From Silene noctiflora (lineage: Eukaryota > Streptophyta > Magnoliopsida > Caryophyllales > Caryophyllaceae), in the NCBI GenBank assembly GCA_009801015.1, contig VHZZ01000058.1, positions 197,970 to 261,969 of the forward strand: DNA of 64,000 bases, read 5' to 3'. Made by a program: the position numbers and the translations under genes. Positions 11,895 to 20,942 of this stretch are shown piece by piece (position 1 is the stretch's first letter; each line of letters starts with the position of its first letter). Under the pieces are notes generated by a model that had not been told where the DNA came from, ran no database searches, and worked only from the letters and a program-made list of their open reading frames with translations.

Positions 11895-12990
11895 AGAGGA
11901 TCCTAAACTTCAGAGAGACGGTCTTTCAGTAAGTTGTTGAGAGATCAATCTTCCGTACCCTTTTATTTGTGTTTCGTGACCCTTTTGTTGTTGATAGTGA
12001 CATAATAATTTCGTACCTATTTACATAATAAATATACTCATTTTATCTTTAATCGTGATTTGTACCTATTTTATTACTTTTAGTATCACTTTTTCTTAGA
12101 ATTGTGAAATAGTATATCAGGAAACATATTGAGAGACCGTCTTTCAAAATATCTACTCATGGTAAATAGCATAATGATATTATTGTATTGCCTTCATTCA
12201 ATTCCAAACACTCCATTTCTCATTTATACGTTTGCCAATGCACAAATTATAAAGTAAATATCTTAAAATTTATTTTATAAGAAAATATAAAAGTTTGTTA
12301 TTCTTATTGTACTTATAAAGCGAATAACACAAATCTCACGTGACTATATTTTCTTTTATAGATCGGAAGGAATATCGAAAATTCTCTTCATTTATGAATA
12401 GTGTCAAAAAATGAAATAGTGTGTTTAATTTTTAATGGAGGAACTACAACGAAAAGAATACGTAGCCAAGAAGTCTCTCTTATAAAGGTAACATCGGTCT
12501 TAAGAAAGAAACGGGCTAAGTATACTCTAATTTTTAGACATAACTTAAACATTTTGTTAGTCCTTATGCATCTCGTTATGTATCATCTATAATAGTTGTC
12601 GTTCTAAATTTTAAACAGATATTTACCGTCTTAAGCAAAAAGTCCGGATTCTCTGTTCCATTTTCATAAAATCCATATTCCATCTTGCATTTTTGAGTCT
12701 CACTAGTTCTCCATTTGACACTTTAGTTATCAAAAGTAATTGTGTAAATATAATAAGAGGATTATGTGTCACACAAAAGTAATAAAATACAAAATGAGAC
12801 ACAAAAACAGGAGAGAAGATTTAGATACATTAAACAACGATTTGTGATTATCATTGACATCAAAATTTACTTGAAGTTGCTTGTATAATTGTTACCACTT
12901 GTATTGTTTTAAGAGTTTTAATAATTCCATCATCCTTACAATTCCATAATAAGTATGCACTTAAAGAAATTGAAAATGCATATATAAATA
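11895..12990. other. gene-free intergenic DNA
   Basis: AT-rich with 'gagaccgtcttt' and 'gagacggtctttc' words, common debris of short elements in this window. No gene or complete element recognised. Confidence 0.5.
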
Positions 12991-12992
12991 AT

Positions 12993-13150
12993 ATACGCCT
13001 TTCGTCCCGATCATTTATTTACCGTTGATATTAGTACAAAGATCAAGGGAAGAGAAAAAGGCTAATCAATTCGAATATGAATGATTAAATTGTTCATCAA
13101 AAAATACTTAAAATAAAAAGATAAACAATTGACTTAAACACGTCAAAATA
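12993..13150. mobile_element. degenerate Stowaway-like MITE
   Basis: 'cgcctttcgtcccgatcatt' at the left and 'aaaaagataaacaattgact' at the right resemble opposite ends of the family. The copy is worn. Confidence 0.35.
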
Positions 13151-13199
13151 AAATACAGTAGCAAACAAACCATCCGAACTCCCTATTTAATGTGTGATT

Positions 13200-13383
13200 C
13201 TCATTGAAGTCGGTTCATTGAAGAGGAATATATCTGTTTTCAATGAAGACGGGTCATATCCCCTCTTACAAGGAGGCAAGGGGAAGGACAAGTGGGAATC
13301 CATTTGGTTTTCTTCTTGCCTCCTTATGAGAGGGAATCCGACTCATTTTCATTGAAGATGGATATGCCCCGTTTTCAATGAGA
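13200..13383. mobile_element. MITE with ~70 bp inverted repeats
   Basis: The left arm starts 'ctcattgaagtcgg' and runs to 'aaggaggcaag'. The right arm is its imperfect inverse, starting 'cttgcctcctta' and ending 'cccgttttcaatgag'. The whole is about 185 bp with a small loop and no coding potential. Confidence 0.65.
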
Positions 13384-13852
13384 CCAACTGCTATTTAATA
13401 AGCTTCATGTCTCCTATCAAGAAGAATGGAAAAATAAATTAAATGAAACAACAATTTAGAATCTTTGTTACATTTATTTAGGTAGTAGTGTGTACTACAA
13501 GCGTGTGCAAATATGAGTAATTGTTTTAATTTATGTACTTTTTATTGAAAATGGCAATAAAAGTATGACATTGCCCATGTCTTTGTCGGCCAGTCTACTT
13601 AAGGATACAATAATGTACGAGTAGTTAAATGACCATCTATATTAATCTTGTATATAAACGGATACCTCCGTCTTACATATGGGTAACTGGTAAGCCTACG
13701 ACGAAGAGTAGGGAGCTTGTCTTCGTTAAAAAACGAAAACTTAAAAATTTTAGTTAAATTTTCAAATGTTTTCGAGTTTCCGTCATGAAATTCTTGTTCA
13801 TCCTCGTTGAAATAATCTGTCCGTCTTAGTGTTGCTTTGCTCCTCCACAAGC

Positions 13853-14165
13853 AGATTTGTCAAAACTCGATCTGACCCGAAAACCCGATCCGTTCGGCTC
13901 GTTTTTTAGGGTCACAAACCCGGTTTACTCGACCCGCGACCCGAACACGAAATGACCCGTTATTTTAGGGTCGACCCGTTGGGCCAAAGGTAAATCAAGA
14001 ATTTTATTAAAATATTAATATTTATATATTATATTTAAAAAAATGGTTAAAAAATTACCTTTTTTATTATTTCTTGACCCATATTCTGACCCGTAACCCA
14101 TATATGACCCAACCCATTTTCGACCGGTATTCTGACCCGACCCGCCCGACCCGTTTGACAGGTTA
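13853..14165. mobile_element. GACCCG-rich short element
   Basis: A ~310 bp block whose two ends are dense in 'gacccg' words. They begin near 'tttgtcaaaactcg' and end near 'cccgtttgacagg', which are weakly inverted. The middle is AT-rich. It is probably a non-autonomous transposon. A fainter relative with 'aacgggtcaaacgg' lies near 44700. Confidence 0.45.
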
Positions 14166-14169
14166 TCCA

Positions 14170-14928
14170 CAAGTCATATGGAAGGATCTCAATATTAATT
14201 TAGATATATATATCCTCTTTATTTTTTTGATTCCGTTTGAAGGTAGGTTCAAAATGTGTCCATATAATATGAACACATGTCCAAGTAAAAAAAGAAAGTT
14301 AGACACGACTTTATAAGTGTCCGACACGTTTTAACGCGTGTCCGACATGGGTATGCCGATTAGGAGGAGTATCCAGGCAGACCATGCCAGCTAGGCCATA
14401 ACTACATTCTTATCATCAGTTAATTGCCCAAATTTTCCACAAGTTACAAATTCAAATGTGGTTGATCAGTATATATGGCCATAGCCCATATGGGGCTTAC
14501 TCTATCCCTTAAAAGGAAAAATGGAAGTCTATTTAAGATGGGCTTGATGCCTGTAAATATGTTGGAAATTCATGTGGATTTTAGGCGATAGGCCCATCGG
14601 CCATCGGCCCATAAAGCACCGGTTGTATGACTTGTATCCGTGTAGGACGCGAGGGATTTGATATAACCCGAATACTGACAAGTCTACAACGCGAAAGACG
14701 AACCAAAGATTAACCTGCGGAATTTCAAGGGTTTAAAACTAGTTGACGAATAAAAACGTACTCAAAATAAACGGGAATGAAGTCGGGGGGAAATGTTGTA
14801 TACTGTACAGCATTTCAAAGACAACATATCCCAACCATGAGATCCACAGAAAACATTACGATTATTCTCGTAAAATACTCAGAGTCGAACACTGGGACAC
14901 AAATTTCACATCCTTCCAAAGATGACAG
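14170..14928. other. intergenic DNA before the composite pseudogene
   Basis: Contains 'gtgtccgacacg' words near 14310-14350 that resemble the ends of the hAT-like element at 59439. Nothing else is recognised. The 3' flank of the ancestral NAGK copy may be included. Confidence 0.4.
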
Positions 14929-15218
14929 CTAACCAGTAATCATGGTTCCAACACGTTCATCGGTCAAAACCTCGAGCAATAGTGAGTGTTGAAGCCTACC
15001 ATCGATTATGCTGTCAGTTCGGACTCCCTGAACCAATGACCTTATACAGCAATTCACCTTTGGAATCATCCTACCCGCAATTTTTCCCCCTGCTACCATC
15101 TTCTTTATAAGAGAGACTAGATGTTGGTTAACCTCTACGGCCGTTGAGGAATTTGGGTTTAAGGCCAATCTCATCAAGCCAGGAGTTGATTTTGAGACCA
15201 CCTCCATGGACAAAACAG
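14929..15218 (-). pseudogene. NAGK: acetylglutamate kinase (NAGK) 3' fragment with internal deletions
   Basis: The minus strand reads 'FVHGGGLKINSWLDEIGLKP', the nucleotide-binding region of N-acetyl-L-glutamate kinase (arginine synthesis, plastid). After a frame change it reads 'VNQHLVSLI', joined directly to 'KKMVAGGKIAGRMIPKV', and it ends 'GTMITG' plus stop, the genuine C terminus. Relative to the family, about 15-20 residues after 'FLNG' and roughly 100 residues after 'HLVSLI' are missing, and all sequence upstream of the FVHGGG motif is absent. It abuts the TRIPP-like relic at about 15215. I believe plant NAGK genes are intronless, so lack of introns does not show retroposition. Confidence 0.85.
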
Positions 15219-16389
15219 TTGTTGAATAGCATCAGAAACCAGAGCAGCCTGTTCTTCAAAGAAAGAAATTGTGAAGCATTTTGACTCTTACTCTCGGCAA
15301 AGGAAGCCAATGAGCCTAGCCTCTGTGTCGTATAAAGAACAACGGGCTAACCAGAGATGGAGGAAAGCACTGAGGGAGAAGGCGTAAATGAAGCTGGTTC
15401 AAGATTAGTCAAGTTAAGATCTTCAGATGTGAGGTTTGATGCCTGAAGAGTCGATACCCGAAGATTCACAGGAGTTAGTACAGTTTGTCTCTTCAAATAA
15501 ATAAGAAGACATTACAGTATAACGTAAACAACCAGACCTGAACAGGCAGCAGATACTTTTTTTAGAAGCATTTAATGTTTGTTTTTGATGTTTCAGTTGT
15601 AACTGATAACATGAACTCCCTTGAAATGCATGGCCGCCATTCTATGGAGGCAGGCGCATACTTGCAGCTTTACTTCCAGCCCTAGAACAGAACAGGACTG
15701 ATAAGTTATATCGCCATGAACCTTAGGCTTCTTTTAACACTGTAGCTGGTTTCAGAATGTTGTTCTCACCTGTAATATGATATTTTCACTGACATCAGAA
15801 TTGTATTATGTGCCGACATATCCGTACATAATTGAAAAGACAGAACAGTTGAAATATTGACTACTTATTCGCTGAGCCTATGATCTAAAGCACGCCTTTA
15901 ATTTTTTCTATTTACAGGTCTTGCGTCATTAACAGGTTCATGCAAGAGGGTTTATGACTGAAGATTAGCTTTGATTAAAGTTGCTGCAATTGCACATCAG
16001 CGCCTGTTCCGACAACTGGAAAAAAATAATCTCAAGGACTTGAAGATACACTCAAAGTCGGCTATAGACCAACAAAAGAAACAGGGAGAAAGGGAGAATT
16101 GAATGCTTTAAATCATTTACATAAAATGAATATAACAGCTATTGCACACTCCCCTCTCCCCCGCCCCCCGCCCCCCGCCCAAGAAAAAAGAACAGCAAAA
16201 GAACAAAATCACAAGTTTCAGCACTACAATTAGTTTCACCACAAACAACAAATCAAACAAGCAGAAGATGTGGAGAACAACCTGACAGCCGAATTTGGCA
16301 GACCATGATCAGTTCCAGCTTCAATACATGCAACTGGAACAGACAGCAACAGGCATCGCTTTGATGCCTCTTCGAAGATCATGGTAATT

Positions 16390-16600
16390 TAGCGTACCCC
16401 ACTAAATTTAGAAACTGCTTCAGGAAATAGCAATTTAGCATCATGCCCATGCCAGCAGAATACTAGACCAGATAGGGGCAACCAGGGAAAGGAGGTAGTT
16501 CAAGTCTTAAACATCAAACTGAACCCTTCTAATGGGTGCCAGATGACTATATCTTTCTCGAACAGCTCTTTGCCACATTGGTAACACAAATAAACGCTTT
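16390..16600. repeat. displaced copy of the 22425-22610 segment
   Basis: About 200 bp matching intron 9 of the TRIPP-like gene, with the shared words 'ggcaaccagggaaagg' and 'ggtagttcaa'. It is inserted in the middle of the exon-5 homology. The exon words 'ctttgatgcctcttc' (16359) and 'ctttgacgcccttcc' (16597) flank it as a ~30 bp direct duplication. It is either a mobile repeat or a template-switch insertion. Confidence 0.7.
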
Positions 16601-16804
16601 GACGCCCTTCCAAGATAATGGTTATTGCATCTATATAAACAACAATATCTAGAATATAAGCTGGACACACGTTCAGCAAGAAACCAGCGTTTCAACACAT
16701 TCAATTATATTCAAGTCAGGAATACAAGACTATGTATGCGCGTGCGCACATACACTCTCATAGTCTCGTAGTCAGTCAAGCATATCATGATTTAATATAA
16801 AATA

Positions 16805-16894
16805 CTCTCTCCATCCCAATCATTTATTTACCTTGCATTAAAATACGCCTTACAATGAATATAAAAGGTAAACAAATAACTACGACAGAAATAT
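16805..16894. mobile_element. Stowaway-like MITE with TA target duplication
   Basis: Starts 'ctctctccatcccaatcatt', carries 'aaaaggtaaacaaataac' near the other end, and is flanked by TA (16803-16804 and 16895-16896). The intact gene has the uninterrupted site at about 24405-24420 ('taatataaaagagttgaaaa'), which proves insertion into the pseudogene copy. Confidence 0.75.
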
Positions 16895-18228
16895 TAGTTG
16901 AAAAGACAAAGGAACACTAACGTTGATCTGAACTCTGAAGACAAAGCAAGTCATTTGTATTTCATCAGGAAGTGTGGATTTCAACAGGCTGAATAATTTC
17001 AAGGTTCTTCCTCCACCTTCTCCCTGGTATATATATCAGAGAATCTTCCTGGCTCCAACGACACACCACGAAAAGACAGTAAATTCAGTATATTATTGGA
17101 TGCATACAGGCAGGAGTGGCAGAAAGTCAATGTATATCAGTTGTTCTTCAATAAGAAATGAACATTCATTAACTGAAAATATGATACTGATATGTGTAGA
17201 TGTGTAATGAGCAAACTAACTGCAAAATAAGTAAAACGAAGCCGCCACATCATGTCATCAAGGTCAAGACCAAAAACCTTTAGGCTTGGTTTGGATACGG
17301 AGATTTGGAGGGAAACAGTTTCCATTGTTAGGCAGCGGGAAAATGGATCCCTCCAAATCCCAAAACGCGTCTTATGATCCTCCACTGTCAAGAAAGATTC
17401 AGTGGCAGATACATCATCATCAAGTTGGCTGACTCTTATGATCTGTAGAATTTCCATTTTGGTATTCTTATATCTATAATAGCACCATTAATAACACTAT
17501 TCTTATATTTATAATAGCACCAACTTTAAAAAAGAGTATGCTGATATCAGAATCTTATTTGGCAACTGACAAACAACCCAATATATGACCCAACATATCT
17601 CGCTTCTATGTTATTTCGACTCTTCACTCGTTTCCCAAACACTTATCCTCATACATAGTAAATGTGTCATGGACAACTGTAATACACTCAAGGATATGGC
17701 TCAATCATACTCTACACATTTGCCATAACACACAAATCCTTCTCTAAATCGACATCTTAAACTTAAAACACGTCAAATACATCAGCGGAGACAATTCAGA
17801 CAAAAGAAGAATGCCTACGATCTTAACTCTTAACATGTCAAATATGCTACTCAGAGATTCAATGAGAGGATGTTTGACCCGTTTTTATTTTAAGACGGAT
17901 AGGATAATACGGTATATTAATTGCTACAGAGTAGTAGGTAAGTGGGGCCAGATAGAGTATACCCCACACACCATGTGCTCTCCTTCCTGTCTCTACCACA
18001 ACCTCTTGACTCTTTCTTCTCTCTTCTCTCTCTCAATCATTACTCTCTCTTCTTCCCCTTCTCAAATCAACTCTACTCTTCTTCTTCACTCTCCCCCCTT
18101 ATATTTTTATTTTCTTATATTTCTTGGGTCCCTATTTTTTTCCAAAATTAAATTAAATTACTATATTATTATTTGACTTACTTTAATTTAATTTAATTCC
18201 ACAACAAAAGAAAAAAAAAATCCCCGAT

Positions 18229-18957
18229 ATGTCGGCGACAGACGGAACACCAAACAATACCACCACCACTACAACAACCACATCACTAACGGTAAAAAAA
18301 CCGCCAGCGAAAGACCGTCACAGTAAAGTAGACGGCCGAGGTCGAAGAATTCGTATGCCAATCATCTGCGCAGCACGTGTGTTTCAATTAACACGTGAGT
18401 TAGGTCATAAATCAGACGGACAAACAATTGAATGGCTTCTCCGTCAAGCTGAACCATCAATTATCGCTGCAACTGGAACAGGAACTACACCTGCTTCGTT
18501 CTCGACTTCCGCGCCTCACTTGAACCATACTCATTTTAGAACCTCAGGAACAGCCGGAGCGGCAGTGACGTCAGACCCGAAACCGACACCGTTTTTACTT
18601 GGGAAACGGTTGCGGACTACTGCTGAGGAGGAAGAGGATGTTGTTACTACTGCGTCTATTGGGCCGACAGCTGGGTATTGGGCTATTCCGGCCCGACCTG
18701 ATTTTTGGAGTTTTGCGCCGCCGGATATGGTAATGGGTTCTGCTGGTGCTAGATTGTTTGGGAATGGCATTGGGTTAGGAGGTGATGGTTCTGGTTCGGG
18801 TGCGGGTTCGGGTTCGGGTTTGGGTATGGCTAGGGTTGGGAATTATATGCCGATTGCTCAGGGACATCATCTTAATCTACTGGCTTCGCTTTCAGGTTCG
18901 GGTCCTCCGCCTTCTGCTTCGGCTGCTGGTGGTGGTGCAGACGAGAATCCTCGCTGA
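18229..18957 (+). CDS. TCP7: class I TCP transcription factor, TCP7-like
   Basis: A single exon of 242 residues. The TCP basic helix-loop-helix domain lies at about residues 27-81, with the basic part '[17 protein letters not shown]' and the helix '[18 protein letters not shown]'. The exact variant 'PIICAARVF' and the following '[15 protein letters not shown]' are what I recall for TCP7/TCP21 rather than other class I members. The conserved middle 'FLLGKR', '[12 protein letters not shown]' and the end '[20 protein letters not shown]' support TCP7. It is a nuclear protein that binds GGNCCCAC-type sites to promote cell proliferation and growth. The N-terminal Thr run and Gly/Ser repeat are low complexity. 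A CT-rich leader (18000-18120) precedes the start. Confidence 0.93.
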   Translation: MSATDGTPNNTTTTTTTTSLTVKKPPAKDRHSKVDGRGRRIRMPIICAARVFQLTRELGHKSDGQTIEWLLRQAEPSIIAATGTGTTPASFSTSAPHLNHTHFRTSGTAGAAVTSDPKPTPFLLGKRLRTTAEEEEDVVTTASIGPTAGYWAIPARPDFWSFAPPDMVMGSAGARLFGNGIGLGGDGSGSGAGSGSGLGMARVGNYMPIAQGHHLNLLASLSGSGPPPSASAAGGGADENPR

Positions 18958-19097
18958 TTGAAGATGTATGGATTTTTATGTAGTATTTGTGAATTTGTTG
19001 GTTGTGTTTTGTTTGTTTGGTTGTTGTTTTTGTTATGGTGAATTAGTTGTTGGTTAATTGGTTGGTTGATTGTTTGTGTGTGTGAGAATTTGGAAAA

Positions 19098-19425
19098 ATT
19101 GACGGGAATAATCCCGAGTTTCCCGAGTTTTAGACATCTTCCATTATTAATCTCAAGTTTGATTATGTCCGAAAGGCCAAAATAATGTCATTGTAATGCA
19201 GTAATGCTATCCTAAGTTTGATTATGCCTCAAATAATCCCAAGTTTATATCATTTATTATTTCGTTTCATTTCGTTTGATCAGTTGATTAGGAACGAAAT
19301 AAAGTGACGGTTTTCATTAGAATTTTGACTCGGGCTAAACAAAGATCCAAAAATCGTAATAAATTGAGAAAAAAATTGATTAGGAACGAAATAAGTGTCG
19401 CAAACTTGGAATTATTCTCATCAAA
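19098..19425. mobile_element. short inverted-repeat element downstream of TCP7
   Basis: The left end 'ttgacgggaataatcccgag' is matched in reverse by the right end 'cttggaattattctcatcaa' (about 23 bp, imperfect). The interior repeats 'aataatcccaagttt' and 'attaggaacgaaataa'. It is non-coding and the superfamily is unknown. Confidence 0.5.
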
Positions 19426-19452
19426 TTTTCCTCTAATTTCTCATTTTGTGGG

Positions 19453-19500
19453 TTTTAGGGTTAGGGTTAGGGTTAGGGTTAGGGTTACGGTTAGGGTTTA
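19453..19500. repeat. interstitial telomere-like tract (mostly TTAGGG)
   Basis: About seven head-to-tail copies of a G-rich unit, six of them the 6-base TTAGGG, one changed to TTACGG. They are bounded by TTTTAGGG on the left and GGGTTTAG on the right. The usual plant telomere unit is 7 bases (TTTAGGG), so most units here are one T short. Confidence 0.9.
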
Positions 19501-19799
19501 GATGATGAATGAAGATGTTCTTGTTAAGAGTAATACTGTTGGAGTGGTTGCCTATCAGTTTGGGTACAACTGTGTTTCGGACTATCTGCATCACAGCTTT
19601 GAAAAAGCTGGAATTTTCGATTCAAACTAATTAATTTCAAGAACGAGAGGAAAACAGAACATAGTCGAGGCGGCGAAGCGCAACTGATTACGAGCATTGT
19701 AACAATATATTTACTCGTGTCATCCAAAAATTTACTCGATTCATTTATGAGTATGTATGTTGGTAACTTTATAAAAGGTTTATTCTTGTATAGCATTTT

Positions 19800-20942
19800 T
19801 AAGGCCTCATTTTAAAGTTGTTACTACAAAAGAATAGTACAAAGGCGTCAGTCGAAATTGGATAAATTGTTTCTAGTAAAAAGTAGAGGGGTGATGATGG
19901 TGATGGTGGATAGAAGGGGATAAACACATTTAATCCGTCAACCTCGCTTCACCAGCTGTTCTTTTCGGAGATGGCTCAAATGTGGACCGAGAACTAAAAC
20001 TAGTATTAAGTCTTGGGAACGAGCACCAAAACTAGTTCAGATCCCCCGTAGTTTGGATACCTTCAAAGAAGCTGTCCCCTGCCAACCCTCCAAATAAAAC
20101 AATGGAACGACGTAACAATTTATTGGAAACAATGTCGTCCTTGAAATTTAGTTGTTTGCCTTCTTTAGGCTAAACTCCGTCACTATAGGTAGGATGATCA
20201 ATGATCAATAATTCAATATGCAAGGATTTGATTTGCTGTCTGAAGGGTAGTTCTCCGACTTCTCCACCTGTAGACATCTCCCACCAGGCTGGAAGGTGAA
20301 AGCCATGCCTTAGTTATTGCAGGTTTGCATTCCACGGATACAACGAGATGGGACTGGGCAGCCTGACGGACCATTAAAGGTCACAATGATGTCAAGGTAC
20401 AGAGTTTGGGGATTATGTAACAAATATTTGCACAAGGGTAACAGTTACATCCAAATTCGTCTCAAACATGGTAATAATGATGGTGGAAACCATCATCTCA
20501 TGACCAGGTTACTGCACTAAAGTCGAGATGCGGTGCTGAAGACAGTATTTAATGACATAGTCTCAAACAATTTGAAATGCAAATAAAACCAATAGAAGAA
20601 AGACCAGATATTCATATACTTCAGAACAATCGTCGTATTTCAAATTGCACATCTACAAAATACAGCGGCAAAACTTAACATTACTCCAAAGTGTCAATTG
20701 TGTATCCAGTTCTCAAGGTATTTTAACAGGTTGAATTGCCAATAACAGCATCTCAGAAGTACAATTGCGTCACAAAATTGTCTAAACTACGTGGGTAGAA
20801 AGATGAGCACTTGTGATCCATATCCAATTTACTTAATGATTATACAGCCAGCATTGTGTACCTCAAAGGACATACCTGCTTCGCTTCTGGTTTTCTAATG
20901 AAGGACAGCATAGAAATACACGATAATTACACAATTCAATTC
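19800..20942. other. intergenic DNA and probable 3' leader of the TRIPP-like gene
   Basis: No coding region recognised. The part next to 20943 should be the 3' untranslated region of the minus-strand gene. The less AT-rich block 20030-20520 contains only short open frames and matches nothing I know. Confidence 0.5.

Larger units (their letters stand above)
15211..17720 (-). pseudogene. partial, rearranged copy of the TRIPP-like gene
   Basis: Exons and introns of the gene at 20943-28413 are copied here in the same orientation, so this is a DNA-level duplicate and not a retrocopy. Examples: 15211-15530 matches the exon around 22808-23112 ('LAESKS', 'LTSEDL' region); 16260-16390 and 16597-16720 match the exon at 24134-24288; 16974-17060 matches 24490-24560; 17380-17590 matches the exon at 25901-26421 ('ATESFLTVEDHK' against 'ASESFLRMEDHK'); 17577-17720 matches intron DNA near 26938-27040. 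Many exon parts, including most of the exon at 24440-25051, are missing and frames are broken. A 240 bp intron-9 segment sits inside the exon-5 copy, and a Stowaway MITE is inserted. Confidence 0.88.

Noticed and set aside
17811-18176. 121-codon open frame upstream of TCP7
   Set aside because: It runs through the CT-rich leader of the TCP7 gene and has no recognisable domain.
18531-18770. 79-codon minus-strand frame within TCP7
   Set aside because: Shadow of the GC-richer TCP7 coding sequence.
20317-20520. 67-codon plus-strand frame upstream of the TRIPP-like 3' end
   Set aside because: Lies in the probable 3' leader of the opposite-strand gene; no conserved motif.
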